Below are positions 1 through 9,624 of a stretch of DNA of 64,000 nucleotides, piece after piece; the stretch's first letter is position 1; each line of letters opens with the position of its first letter. Below the pieces are notes generated by a model. That model did not search any database. It saw only the letters and a program-made list of their open reading frames with translations, and was not told the origin of the DNA. Location of the stretch: assembly GCF_009827305.1 (NCBI RefSeq), contig NZ_WTYJ01000003.1, positions 186,001 to 250,000 on the forward strand, written 5' to 3'. The DNA comes from Croceibacterium xixiisoli (GTDB lineage: Bacteria > Pseudomonadota > Alphaproteobacteria > Sphingomonadales > Sphingomonadaceae). Made by a program: the position numbers and the translations under genes.

Positions 1-1
1 A

Positions 2-775
<774 letters not shown>

Positions 776-796
776 GCCCGGCTGACAGGCTCAAAC

Positions 797-832
797 AAAA
801 ACCCCGCCGGAGCGATCCGGTGGGGTTTTTTG
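797..832 (+). terminator. Rho-independent terminator after rpoC
   Basis: Arms ACCCCGCCGG (801-810) and CCGGTGGGGT pair with one G-T type mismatch around a 6-base loop. The 3' arm runs directly into a T tract (TTTTTT, 826-831), and the 5' arm is preceded by an A tract, so it could also act on the other strand. It sits just after the rpoC stop. Confidence 0.9.
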
Positions 833-897
833 TTCAGCACGACCCTCAGCTGCCTGCCTGATCGGAACCGCATGCGCGCATATGACGTTCGCTCTCT

Positions 898-1371
898 ATG
901 CGCATGTCCTGCATTCCGCTGCTATCGTTTCTCGTCCTGGCAACGGCTTGCGACGACAGTGGCGGTTCGAATGCGGGCAATGCGATCAACGCGGTCCTGC
1001 CGGGGCATTCTGTCATCACCGGGCAAGGCGGGTTGATCGGCGAATATCGGGTGGCGAGCATCAATGGCCTCCCGCTTGATGGAGAGATTGGCATTGCGCT
1101 GTCGATCAAGGGCGCCCTGCTGTCGTTCGAGCCGACCTGTGCCGGTTTCGTCTGGAACATCGGTTTTACCGGTGATCGCCTCCGCACGTCACGACATCGT
1201 GCCGCTCAAGGACCCGATGGCATGCCGCCACCCGTATGCGCCATAGCCGTCGCTCCCGAACAGGCCGCACTCGCCCGTGCGCTCGATGCCGTCAGCCGGG
1301 CCGAACGGACGCCTTCCAACGGCATTCTGCTGTCGGGCGAAGGGAGCAGTGTGCTGTTGTTCTCGCAATAG
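898..1371 (+). CDS. Small META/HslJ-like lipoprotein
   Basis: A 157-residue protein with an N-terminal signal ending in a lipobox-like LATAC (Cys18), so probably a lipoprotein of the periplasm or outer membrane. After a Gly/Asn linker, the body begins GEYRVASINGLPLDG and ends in a strand-rich segment. This resembles the META/HslJ fold, in which an 'inG.pl' strand is followed by scattered cysteines (PTCAG, PVCAI). No catalytic motif is seen and the role is unknown. The start has no clear Shine-Dalgarno sequence; an in-frame ATG at 904 is an alternative. It stands alone between the rpoC terminator and gltX on the same strand. Confidence 0.7.
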   Translation: MRMSCIPLLSFLVLATACDDSGGSNAGNAINAVLPGHSVITGQGGLIGEYRVASINGLPLDGEIGIALSIKGALLSFEPTCAGFVWNIGFTGDRLRTSRHRAAQGPDGMPPPVCAIAVAPEQAALARALDAVSRAERTPSNGILLSGEGSSVLLFSQ

Positions 1372-1462
1372 GTGCATCGCTTGCTGGGCTGTGGCGCGGG
1401 TAGTGCGCGCTCGCCAGCATCGCGTGCTTTCGCCGACGGGCTTTCTTGGCTAGCGCGAGCTC

Positions 1463-2794
1463 ATGACGATCATCACACGTTTCGCCCCTTCGCCCACCGG
1501 CACGCTGCATGTCGGCAATATCCGCACGGCTCTGCATAACTGGATGCTGGCGCAGCAAGCGGGCGGGCAATTCCTGCTGCGCATCGACGATACCGATGCA
1601 GCGCGGAGTGAGGAGCGCTTCGTCGATGGCATTCGCGCCGATCTCGCCTGGCTGGGGCTGGAGCCGATGGGTGAAGAGCGTCAGTCCGCCCGCTTGGCCC
1701 TGTATGAGGCGGCGTTCGAACGGCTTCAGGCTTCGGGGCGCGTCTATCGAGCCTACGAAACCGCGCAGGAACTTGATCTGAAGCGCAAGATCGCGCTGGG
1801 GCGTGGGCTACCACCGATCTATGACCGTGCAGCTCTGGCACTGACCGACGCCGATCACGCCGCGCAGCGGGCCTCGGGCGTTGCCCCGCACTGGCGCTTC
1901 AAGCTCGATCATGCCGAACCCATCCGCTGGGATGATAGCGTGCGCGGCGCGCAGCTTTTTGATGCAGCGCAATTGTCCGATCCCGTGGTACGCCGCGCCG
2001 ACGGATCGTGGCTCTATATGCTGCCCAGCGTGATCGACGATATCGACATGGGCATCACCGATGTGCTGCGCGGGGAAGATCACGTCTCCAACACTGCCGC
2101 CCAGCTTCAGATGTTTACCGCACTGGGCGCCACGCCGCCGCGTTTCGCGCATGAGGCGCTGCTGGTCGGCCGCGAGGGCAAGCTGTCAAAGCGGCTCGGT
2201 TCGCTGGGGGTGGAATCCTTCCGCGAACAGGGCATCGAACCCGAAGCGCTGGTGGCGCTGCTGGCCCGGCTTGGCACCTCGCAGCCAGTCGAACCCATTG
2301 CCGATCGCGCCGCGCTGGTTAGCGGTTTTGACCTTGGCACGTTCGGCCGGGCCCCGGCCAAGTTCGATGACGCGGAACTGCTGCGGCTCAACAGCGCGAT
2401 CGTGCATCAATTGCCGTTCGACCATGTTGCAGGGCGCCTGCCTGCCGGCATGGACGCGGCAGCCTGGGATGCCATTTGCCCCAATCTCGACCGCGTCGAT
2501 GATGCGGCAGACTGGTGGTCAGTGGTGACTGGTCCGATCACGACCCCCGATTTCGATGACGAAACCCGCCAGTTCTTCGCCGAAGCTGGCCGTCTGCTGA
2601 ACTGGAGCAGTGATCCCTGGGGCGGGTTGACCAGCGCGCTGAAGGAAGCAACCGGGCGCAAGGGCAAGACGCTTTTCCTGCCGCTGCGTCAGGCGCTGAC
2701 CGGACGTGACTCGGGGCCGGACATGCATGCGCTGCTGCCGTTGATCGGGGAGATTCAAGCGCGCGCGCGATTGGTTGCCGCAGCAGCGGATTGA
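1463..2794 (+). CDS. gltX: Glutamate--tRNA ligase
   Basis: A class I aminoacyl-tRNA synthetase that charges tRNA with glutamate. The HIGH-type signature lies in FAPSPTGTLHVGNIRTAL near residue 8, and the KMSKS-type loop is GKLSKRLGS near residue 240. At 443 residues it matches the shorter alphaproteobacterial GluRS form. The C-terminal half (LLRLNSAIVHQL, GRKGKTLFLPLRQALTG) is the family's tRNA-binding helical part, and its ending GPDMHALLPLIG is typical of GltX rather than GluQ. Many alphaproteobacteria carry two gltX copies, one of which may prefer tRNA-Gln; which one this is cannot be told here. It is convergent with dcd. Confidence 0.93.
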   Translation: MTIITRFAPSPTGTLHVGNIRTALHNWMLAQQAGGQFLLRIDDTDAARSEERFVDGIRADLAWLGLEPMGEERQSARLALYEAAFERLQASGRVYRAYETAQELDLKRKIALGRGLPPIYDRAALALTDADHAAQRASGVAPHWRFKLDHAEPIRWDDSVRGAQLFDAAQLSDPVVRRADGSWLYMLPSVIDDIDMGITDVLRGEDHVSNTAAQLQMFTALGATPPRFAHEALLVGREGKLSKRLGSLGVESFREQGIEPEALVALLARLGTSQPVEPIADRAALVSGFDLGTFGRAPAKFDDAELLRLNSAIVHQLPFDHVAGRLPAGMDAAAWDAICPNLDRVDDAADWWSVVTGPITTPDFDDETRQFFAEAGRLLNWSSDPWGGLTSALKEATGRKGKTLFLPLRQALTGRDSGPDMHALLPLIGEIQARARLVAAAAD

Positions 2795-2847
2795 ATCACC
2801 CAAAGGGGTGGATGGCAATTGTGCGCTGCCGGCGGGTACTCAACCGG

Positions 2848-3402
2848 TTACAGCTTGGGCAGCGTGACCCCGCGCTGGCCCATATATTTCCCGGCGCGGT
2901 CGGCATAGCTGACCTCGCAGGGCTCGTTCCCCTGCAGGAACAGGAACTGGCAGGCGCCTTCATTGGCATAGATGCGCGCCGGCAGCGGGGTGGTGTTGGA
3001 AAATTCCAGCGTCACATGCCCTTCCCAACCGGGTTCGAGCGGGGTGACATTCACGATGATGCCGCAGCGGGCATAGGTGCTCTTGCCCAGGCAGATCACC
3101 AGCACATCATTGGGCACGCGGAAATATTCAACCGTACGGGCGAGGGCAAAGGAATTGGGCGGGATGACGCAGATGTCGGTCTTGCGATCGACGAAGCTGG
3201 TGGCGGAAAAGTTCTTCGGATCGACGATCGCATTGTCGATATTGGTGAAAATCTTGAATTCATCGGCCACGCGCGCGTCATAGCCGAAGGAAGAAAGCCC
3301 GTAGGAAATGCAGCCGTCGCGGTGTTGCCGGTCGTGGAAGGGTTCGATCATCCCTTCACCCAGAGCCTTTTCCCGAATCCATCTGTCGTTGAGTATCGCC
3401 AT
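2848..3402 (-). CDS. dcd: dCTP deaminase
   Basis: A 184-residue homotrimeric enzyme of pyrimidine deoxynucleotide synthesis that deaminates dCTP to dUTP, feeding dTMP production. The N-terminus [10 protein letters not shown], the segment [13 protein letters not shown] and the core [27 protein letters not shown] are diagnostic, and the length is standard. The start codon has no Shine-Dalgarno sequence and lies inside the 3' arm of a perfect 16-bp hairpin (see 3393-3435). putA lies immediately upstream on the same strand (48 bases between stop and start), so co-transcription is possible although the functions are unrelated. Confidence 0.96.
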   Translation of the reverse strand: MAILNDRWIREKALGEGMIEPFHDRQHRDGCISYGLSSFGYDARVADEFKIFTNIDNAIVDPKNFSATSFVDRKTDICVIPPNSFALARTVEYFRVPNDVLVICLGKSTYARCGIIVNVTPLEPGWEGHVTLEFSNTTPLPARIYANEGACQFLFLQGNEPCEVSYADRAGKYMGQRGVTLPKL

Positions 3403-3435
3403 GGCATCAGCGATTTGCCGATGCCATGGCGATAC
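3393..3435 (-). promoter_or_regulatory. Perfect 16-bp inverted repeat enclosing the dcd start codon
   Basis: The arms 3393-3408 and 3420-3435 are perfect reverse complements (GTATCGCCATGGCATC / GATGCCATGGCGATAC) around an 11-base loop. In the minus-strand transcript, the dcd AUG lies in the downstream arm. The upstream arm carries another AUG that opens a six-codon frame (MASANR) closing at a UGA four bases before the dcd AUG. There is no T tract, so it does not look like a putA terminator. It could be a translational attenuator of dcd or a protein operator. The inverted repeat is certain; the function is inferred. Confidence 0.6.
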
Positions 3436-3450
3436 ACAAGCTCTAATGCA

Positions 3451-6400
3451 TCACTCCCCCGCCAGCAGGCTGGCATTGCCCCCGGCAGCGGTGGTGTCGA
3501 CGCAAGTCACCCGCTCTGTCGCGAAGCGCGCGACATAATGCGGGCCGCCGGCCTTGGGCCCTGTGCCTGACAGGCCTTCGCCGCCGAACGGCTGGCTGCC
3601 CACCACCGCGCCGATCTGGTTGCGGTTGATATAGAGATTGCCGACCCGCGCCCGGCCTTCGACCAGCCGGTGATGCGCATCGATGCGGCTGTGCAGCCCC
3701 AGGGTGAGCCCGTAACCTACGCTGTTGATGTCCTCGATCACCTGCGCCAGCCCCTCGGCCGGAAAGCGCGCGACATGAAGCACGGGGCCGAAATTCTCCT
3801 GCGCCAAGTCGGTGATGGATTGGATCTCGATGATCGCCGGCGCAACGAAGCTGGCATCGGCCGCAAGCGATGCGGGCAGATCCCGCTGCCAAACCCTGCG
3901 GCCGGCGGCACGCATGGCCGCGACATGATCGTTCAGCGCGGTTTGCGCCTCGGCATCGATCACCGGGCCGACATCGCTGGCCAGCTCTGCCGGATCGCCG
4001 ATCACCAGCGCATCGAAGGCGCCGCGGATCATTGCCAGCATGGCATCGGCCACATCGTCCTGCAGATAGAGCACGCGCAGCGCGCTGCAGCGCTGGCCTG
4101 CGCTCTGGAATGCGCCGGCCACGACATCGCGGGTGACCTGTTCGGGCAGCGCCGAACTGTCGACGATCAGCGCATTCTGCCCGCCGGTTTCGGCAATCAG
4201 CGTCGCGATCGGGCCGTTGTGCGCGGCCAGACTGCGGTTGATCGCCAGCGCGGTTTCGGTCGATCCGGTGAAGGCGACCCCCGCGATGCGCGCATCCGAT
4301 GTCAGCGCGGCACCGGTGCGGCCATCGCCCGGGGCCAATTGCAGCACATCGTTGGGAAGGCCCGCCTCATGACACAAACGCACGGCCAGCGCGGCGATCA
4401 GCGGGGTCTGTTCCGCCGGTTTGGCGATCACGCTGTTGCCGGCGGCCAGCGCGGCGGCGGCCGGGCCGATGAAGATCGCCAACGGGAAATTCCACGGCGA
4501 GATGGTGACGAAAACCCCACGCCCATGCAGCCGCAACCAGTTCTGTTCCCCCGTGGGTCCGGGCAGCAGTGTGGGCGCAGCGAACTGGCTGCGTGCCTCA
4601 GCAGCGTAATAGCGCAGGAAATCGACCGCCTCGCGCAGTTCGAGCACGGCATCACTCAGCGTCTTGCCTGCCTCCCGCTGGCAGAGGGACAGAATTTCGC
4701 TGCGATGCGCTTCGAACAGATCGGCCGCCCGGTCCAGCAATCGGGCACGCGCTGCGCCCCCGCTCTGATCCCACGCCGCCTGCGCCGCCCGCCCGCGCCC
4801 CACCATCAGCGCGCAATCTGCGGGTGTGGCATCGATCACATCGCCCACAATGTCGGATCGGTCCTGCGGGGATGTGACGGGGCAGGGCTCGCCACCTTCG
4901 GCAATCACGGTGGGCGCCGCCGCCCATTGCCGTTCCCGCATTCCGGCGAGGTCCGCCAGCAGGGCTTCGCGCACCAGCGGGTCGGCCAGATCCACCCCGG
5001 CGCTGTTGCGGCGCCCGGGGAAGATGTCGGCCGGCAGCGGAATGGCCGGATTGCGCCTGGGCGTGATGGCGGCCAGTTCCGCCACCGGATCGCCCACCAG
5101 TTCCTCCACCGGCACTTCGGCATCGGCCATGCGGTTGACGAAGGACGAATTGGCGCCGTTTTCCAGCAGGCGCCGGACGAGATAGGCAAGCAGTTCCTTG
5201 TGCCCGCCGACCGGGGCGTAGACGCGCACCCGTGTTGGTCGCTCGCCGGCATGGGCCTCCACTTCCGCCAGCGTGGCATAGACGGCCTCGCCCATGCCAT
5301 GCAGCCGCTGGAATTCGAATTCCCGCTGCCCGGCATGGTTGTGGGCCAGCGCCTTGATCGCCGCAATCGTGTAGGCATTGTGCGTGGCAAAGGCCGGGTA
5401 GATCACATCCTGCGCCGCAATCAGTTTCTGTGCGCAGGCGAGATAGGAGACATCGGTCGCGCTCTTGCGCGTGAACACCGGATAATCGGGATAGCCGCCC
5501 ACCTGCGACAGCTTGATTTCGCTGTCCCAATAGGCGCCCTTGACCAGCCGCACCATCATCCGCCGGTTTTGCCGCCGGGCCAGATTGACCACCCAGTCCA
5601 CCAGCGGCACCGCGCGCTTTTGATAGGCCTGCAGCGCCAGCCCGAAGCCGGACCATCCGCCCGCAAACAGCGTGTCATCCGCCGCCAGCGCCTCGATCAG
5701 ATCCATCGACAGCTCCAGCCGTTCGGCTTCCTCCGCATCGATGGTGAAATGAATATCGGCATCGCGCGCCGCGCCGGCCAGTTCACGCAGGATCGGCAGC
5801 AGCGCCGCCTTCGCCGCATCGGCATGCAGGAAATCATAGCGGGGATAGAGCGCGGACAGCTTGACCGAAATCCCCGGGCTGGCGGCCACGCCCCCGCGCG
5901 CCTCCTGCGCCAGCCGGGCGATCGCCCCGGCATAGCTGGCGCGATACCGTTCGGCGTCCGCGAAGTTCATCGCCGCTTCACCCAGCATGTCGAAGCTGAA
6001 GGTCAGGCCCTTTTTCTGTTCCGGCCCTGCGCGTTCCAGCGCTTCGTCGATCGTGCGACCGAACACGAATTGCCCGCCCAGAATGCGCATGGCCTGCAGC
6101 GTGGCCTGGCGGATCACCGGTTCGCCCAACCGGCCGACCGCGCGGCGCAGGCTGCCGGCCCATCCTTCTTCAGACCGGCCCGCCGCATTCGGCCCACCGC
6201 GCAGCACCTGCCCGGTCAGCATCAGCGAAAATGTCGCGGCATTGACGAAGGTCGATCCGCTTTCGCCCAGATGCTCGCCCCAGTCGATCCCGGCCAGCTT
6301 GTCATGGATCAGCGCATCGGCCGTATCGGCATCGGGCACCCGCAGCAGTGCCTCGGCCAGGCACATCAGGGCAATGCCTTCCTCCGTGCCCAAACCATAG

Positions 6401-6597
6401 CTTTGCAGAAACGCATCCAGACCACTCGCCCGATGCCCCCGCGCACCCTCGATCAACCGCGCCGCCAGCGGTGCCGCCTGCGGATGGGCGGCAGAGGCAG
6501 CAGCCGCATCACGCAGCCGCTGGGCGATGCAGGCGCCTTCTTCCTGACGATAGGCGGCGCGCAGAGCGGAACGGTCGATCATCGCAGGGTGATGCAT
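3451..6597 (-). CDS. putA: Bifunctional proline dehydrogenase / L-glutamate gamma-semialdehyde dehydrogenase
   Basis: A 1048-residue two-domain enzyme oxidising proline to glutamate. The N-terminal half is the FAD-dependent proline dehydrogenase barrel (FTIDAEEAERLELSMDL; RRMMVRLVKGAYWDSEIK). The C-terminal half is the NAD-dependent aldehyde dehydrogenase with the general base in IAETGGQNALIV and the catalytic Cys in FQSAGQRCSALRV. There is no N-terminal ribbon-helix-helix domain, so this PutA is not expected to repress its own gene. The start at 6597 is supported by an AGGTGA element 6 bases upstream; an in-frame ATG at 6582 is possible. A repeat doublet lies in the upstream gap. No Lrp-type putR or putP neighbour is seen. 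Confidence 0.97.
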   Translation of the reverse strand: MHHPAMIDRSALRAAYRQEEGACIAQRLRDAAAASAAHPQAAPLAARLIEGARGHRASGLDAFLQSYGLGTEEGIALMCLAEALLRVPDADTADALIHDKLAGIDWGEHLGESGSTFVNAATFSLMLTGQVLRGGPNAAGRSEEGWAGSLRRAVGRLGEPVIRQATLQAMRILGGQFVFGRTIDEALERAGPEQKKGLTFSFDMLGEAAMNFADAERYRASYAGAIARLAQEARGGVAASPGISVKLSALYPRYDFLHADAAKAALLPILRELAGAARDADIHFTIDAEEAERLELSMDLIEALAADDTLFAGGWSGFGLALQAYQKRAVPLVDWVVNLARRQNRRMMVRLVKGAYWDSEIKLSQVGGYPDYPVFTRKSATDVSYLACAQKLIAAQDVIYPAFATHNAYTIAAIKALAHNHAGQREFEFQRLHGMGEAVYATLAEVEAHAGERPTRVRVYAPVGGHKELLAYLVRRLLENGANSSFVNRMADAEVPVEELVGDPVAELAAITPRRNPAIPLPADIFPGRRNSAGVDLADPLVREALLADLAGMRERQWAAAPTVIAEGGEPCPVTSPQDRSDIVGDVIDATPADCALMVGRGRAAQAAWDQSGGAARARLLDRAADLFEAHRSEILSLCQREAGKTLSDAVLELREAVDFLRYYAAEARSQFAAPTLLPGPTGEQNWLRLHGRGVFVTISPWNFPLAIFIGPAAAALAAGNSVIAKPAEQTPLIAALAVRLCHEAGLPNDVLQLAPGDGRTGAALTSDARIAGVAFTGSTETALAINRSLAAHNGPIATLIAETGGQNALIVDSSALPEQVTRDVVAGAFQSAGQRCSALRVLYLQDDVADAMLAMIRGAFDALVIGDPAELASDVGPVIDAEAQTALNDHVAAMRAAGRRVWQRDLPASLAADASFVAPAIIEIQSITDLAQENFGPVLHVARFPAEGLAQVIEDINSVGYGLTLGLHSRIDAHHRLVEGRARVGNLYINRNQIGAVVGSQPFGGEGLSGTGPKAGGPHYVARFATERVTCVDTTAAGGNASLLAGE

Positions 6598-6654
6598 CCG
6601 GTTTCACCTGCAATCAAGTGTTGTGATGGAGTGGGACGGGTACCTCCCTTACTT

Positions 6655-6807
6655 CGTCATGCCGGACTTGATCCGGCATCCATGTGGCCTTCGCCGCATG
6701 CGTTCGAAAAATGGTGCTAGGCTCGCACCTTGCCGTGCCGTCGGTGACCCAACCTATAGCCCTGTTCGGAGCCGACAAATGGATGCCGGATCAAGTCCGG
6801 CATGACG
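6655..6807. repeat. Inverted palindromic repeat doublet (REPIN-like)
   Basis: Two 29-base copies, 6655-6683 and 6779-6807, are perfect reverse complements of each other. Each starts or ends in CGTCATGCCGGA and is itself a near-palindrome (ATGCCGGA-CTTGA-TCCGGCAT). They bracket a 95-base spacer with no ORF. Paired REP-type palindromes in head-to-head order are the form known as REPINs, and this short sequence type is common between genes in sphingomonads. It lies between the divergent-side ends of putA and the MBL hydrolase gene. There is no transposase in the window. Confidence 0.75.
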
Positions 6808-6830
6808 GGAAAGACGCCAAATTCCACTCG

Positions 6831-7721
6831 CTACGCTTCAATCCAGCGATATTTGAACGCATCCCCATCGCGCAGCACGTGGCCGGCCGCTGTGCCGCGA
6901 AAATGCGCCGGGAAACACATCAGATCGCTGTCGGCGGCCCGGTCCAGCGTGGCGCGGCGGACCTTGCTCGCCTGGGCCGGATCGGAATCGAAGGCAAAGG
7001 GCAGATCGTGGCGGATCAGCTGGATCGGATGATGGATCACATCGCCCCAGAACATCGCCGGCGGGCCGCCGGCCTGCGCATTGACGGTGCAGCAGCCGGG
7101 CGAATGGCCAAATGCCGGTTCCAGCCACAGCCCATGGGTGATTTCCGCCATCACCTGCATGTCTTCATCCACCAGTTCCCCCTGGCCGGCATCCATCACC
7201 GGCAGGATGGAATCGCAGAACGCTTCGTAATGCAGCGCCTCGCCTGCGGGATTGGCCTGGAAATAGGCGTAGTCGCGCTTGCCGAACAGATAGCGGGCGC
7301 GGGGGAAGGTCGGCACCCAGCGGCCGTTCTCAAGCCGTGTGTTCCAGCCGATATGATCGAAATGGAGATGGGTGCAGAGCACCAGATCGATATCCTCCGG
7401 CGCAAATCCGGCAGCGCGCAAATTGTCGAGATAAGGGGTGTTCAGCTGATGCACCGCCTCGATCGACCGGTTCTTGTGATTGCCGTCGCAGCTGTCGACC
7501 AGCACACGCTTGCCGCCGATCTCGATCACCCAGCTGTGCACGGCATAGGTCATCATGCTGGTTTCGGGATCGCCGGTGATCTCGTCAGGCGCCTGGTACC
7601 AGCGCATCACCCGCGCCAGATCATCCCGCGTCACGCCCGGCAGCTGGCTAAGCAGCGGCACCGGGCTTTCCATCTCATGCACCTTGTGGACGCGCATACG
7701 CCCCAGTTCGATCGGCTTCAT
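6831..7721 (-). CDS. MBL-fold metallo-hydrolase (lactonase-like)
   Basis: A 296-residue metallo-beta-lactamase-fold hydrolase. Metal ligands are visible as THLHFDHIGWN (HxHxDH), FGHSPG, FWGDVIHHP and a late FPAHF, the order seen in the glyoxalase II/AHL-lactonase branch. There is no signal peptide, so it is probably cytoplasmic. The start at 7721 has a strong GGGAAGGA element. It is divergent from the ThDP enzyme gene at 7881 with a 159-base shared promoter region. Quorum-quenching lactonase activity is possible but not demonstrated by sequence; other esters or lactones fit equally well. Confidence 0.85.
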   Translation of the reverse strand: MKPIELGRMRVHKVHEMESPVPLLSQLPGVTRDDLARVMRWYQAPDEITGDPETSMMTYAVHSWVIEIGGKRVLVDSCDGNHKNRSIEAVHQLNTPYLDNLRAAGFAPEDIDLVLCTHLHFDHIGWNTRLENGRWVPTFPRARYLFGKRDYAYFQANPAGEALHYEAFCDSILPVMDAGQGELVDEDMQVMAEITHGLWLEPAFGHSPGCCTVNAQAGGPPAMFWGDVIHHPIQLIRHDLPFAFDSDPAQASKVRRATLDRAADSDLMCFPAHFRGTAAGHVLRDGDAFKYRWIEA

Positions 7722-7880
7722 CGCAATTCCTTCCCGCTGCCGATGCTAACCGGGCGGCAGCGTAACCGCTTGTCGCTGAGCGAAGGGGGCTGGGCGGGTT
7801 CGTCGAAATCAGGCGCGTCATCCCGTTGAACTGCTGCGCACTATGGCTTAGCCCGGTAGCAAAATTTGGGAGAATGACTG

Positions 7881-9554
7881 ATGCGGCAAGGCAATGGCGA
7901 TGCGAATTACCCCGTTCACGCGAATGGCACGGTGGCCGATGCTATCGCCGCGGTGCTGAAGCGCGAAGGGGTGGAAATCGTCTTTGGCTATCCCCGCAAC
8001 CAGATTCTCGAAGCCGCCGCGCGGATCGATATTCGCACCGTGATCGTCCGGCAGGAACGCACCGGCCTGCACATGGCCGATGCCGTCAGCCGCATAAGCA
8101 AGGGCGGCCAGATGGGCGTGTTCGTGATGCAACAGGGGCCGGGCGCCGAAAATGCCTTTGGCGGGGTGGCGCAGGCTTTTGCCGACAGCGTGCCGGTGCT
8201 GGTGATGCCGCAGGGTTACCAGCTTTCGCAGGCCTATGTGCCCTACAATTTCAACTCCACCCGCTCGATGGCGAGCGTGGCCAAGCATGCCGAACCGCTG
8301 ACCAGCGGCGATCAGGTCGTGCCGGTGCTGCGCCGTGCTTTCAGCCTGCTGCGCAATGGCCGGCCGCAACCCGTGGTGATCGAACTGCCGTTCGACGTGC
8401 TGGATCAGCCCTATCAGGGTGATTTCGACTATCGCCCGGGCAAGGTGGTGGTCGGCGCGCCCGATCCCAAGGATGTCGCCGCTGCCGCGCAGGCGCTGGT
8501 GGGCGCGAAAAACCCGGCGATCTATGCCGGGCAGGGCGTGCACTGGGCCGAAGCCTATGAGGAATTGCGCGCATTGGCCGAACATCTGGCCATTCCGGTG
8601 ATGACCAGCCTGCCGGGCAAAAGCAGCTTTGATGAAACCCATCCGCTGGCGCTGGGATCGGGTGGTAATGGCCACAATGGCTGCGTGGCGCGCTGGCTGG
8701 CCGAAAGCGATCTGCTGTTCGGCATCGGCTGCAGCTTCACCGCCACCAGCTTTGGGCTGAAAATTCCGGACGGCAAGCGGGTGATCCACGCCACGCTCGA
8801 CCCGACCGATCTGGACAAATCGGTCCCCTGCGAAGTGGGGCTGATCGGTGATGCCAAGCTGGTGCTGGCCGCGCTGCTGGATGCAGTGAAGGCCATCGAA
8901 CCGCAACCGCGTGACAGCACGGCCATCGCTGCGCAGATCAAGCAGACGGAACAGGAATGGTTCGCCCGCTGGGAAGCCAAATGCACGCAGGAAACCAGCC
9001 CTCTGTCCCCCTATCGCGTGTTGTGGGATCTGCAGCAGACGGTGGATGTGGCCAACACCATCATCACCCATGATGCCGGCAGCCCACGCGATCAGCTGGT
9101 CCCCTTCTGGAAATCTATCGCCCCGCACAGCTACATCGGCTGGGGCAAGAGCACGCAGCTGGGTTACGGGCTGGGACTGGTGATGGGTGCCAAGCTCGTC
9201 CATCCGGAAAAGCTGTGCATCAATGTCTGGGGCGATGCGGCGATCGGTTTCACCGGCACCGATCTGGAAACCGCCGCGCGCGACAATATCCCGATCCTTT
9301 CGATCCTGCTCAACAATGAAGCGATGGCGATCGAGCTGCCGATCATGCCCGTCGCTACGGACAAGTTCCGCGCCACCGATATCTCCGGCGATTACGCCGC
9401 CTTCGCCCGCTCGCTCGGCTGCCACGGCGAACGCGTCACCCAGGCCAGCGAAATCGTGCCGGCCCTGAAGCGCGCGCTGGCCGCGATCGAAGCGGGCCAG
9501 CCGGCGCTGGTGGAATTCATCACGGAAAAGGAAACCACTTTCCCGCGCGGATAA
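7881..9554 (+). CDS. Thiamine pyrophosphate-dependent enzyme (acetolactate synthase / benzoylformate decarboxylase superfamily)
   Basis: A 557-residue three-domain ThDP enzyme: Pyr domain first (GVEIVFGYPRNQILE, with the cofactor-activating Glu in VRQERTGLHMADA), a central domain (NPAIYAGQGVHWAEA), and a C-terminal PP domain with the ThDP/Mg motif WGDAAIGF...LLNNEAM. This layout is that of acetolactate synthase, 2-oxo acid decarboxylases and related carboligases. The substrate is not evident. It is not the housekeeping IlvB, because no ilvN is adjacent and the activating-Glu region reads RQERTG, not HEQAA. GGGAGA precedes the start. A bidirectional hairpin follows the stop. Confidence 0.85.
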   Translation: MRQGNGDANYPVHANGTVADAIAAVLKREGVEIVFGYPRNQILEAAARIDIRTVIVRQERTGLHMADAVSRISKGGQMGVFVMQQGPGAENAFGGVAQAFADSVPVLVMPQGYQLSQAYVPYNFNSTRSMASVAKHAEPLTSGDQVVPVLRRAFSLLRNGRPQPVVIELPFDVLDQPYQGDFDYRPGKVVVGAPDPKDVAAAAQALVGAKNPAIYAGQGVHWAEAYEELRALAEHLAIPVMTSLPGKSSFDETHPLALGSGGNGHNGCVARWLAESDLLFGIGCSFTATSFGLKIPDGKRVIHATLDPTDLDKSVPCEVGLIGDAKLVLAALLDAVKAIEPQPRDSTAIAAQIKQTEQEWFARWEAKCTQETSPLSPYRVLWDLQQTVDVANTIITHDAGSPRDQLVPFWKSIAPHSYIGWGKSTQLGYGLGLVMGAKLVHPEKLCINVWGDAAIGFTGTDLETAARDNIPILSILLNNEAMAIELPIMPVATDKFRATDISGDYAAFARSLGCHGERVTQASEIVPALKRALAAIEAGQPALVEFITEKETTFPRG

Positions 9555-9558
9555 TCGC

Positions 9559-9592
9559 CAAAACGGCCAGAGCGTCAGGCCCTGGCCGTTTC
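9559..9592. terminator. Hairpin terminator between convergent genes
   Basis: AAACGGCCAG (9561-9570) pairs perfectly with CTGGCCGTTT (9582-9591) around an 11-base loop. It lies just after the ThDP enzyme stop and 34 bases past the stop of the convergent SHOCT-protein gene, so it can serve both strands. The T tract on the plus strand is short. Confidence 0.7.
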
Positions 9593-9624
9593 GATCCCCC
9601 GATCGGACCAGCTCTGCCGGCCGG

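Noticed and set aside
2791-3570. Plus-strand frame covering dcd
   Set aside because: dcd on the minus strand has full family agreement; the plus-strand translation is unlike any protein I know.
3670-6720. Very long open frame (about 1016 codons) antisense to putA
   Set aside because: High-GC codon structure leaves the opposite frame open; the translation is His/Gln/Arg-rich, without domain features, while putA shows all catalytic motifs.
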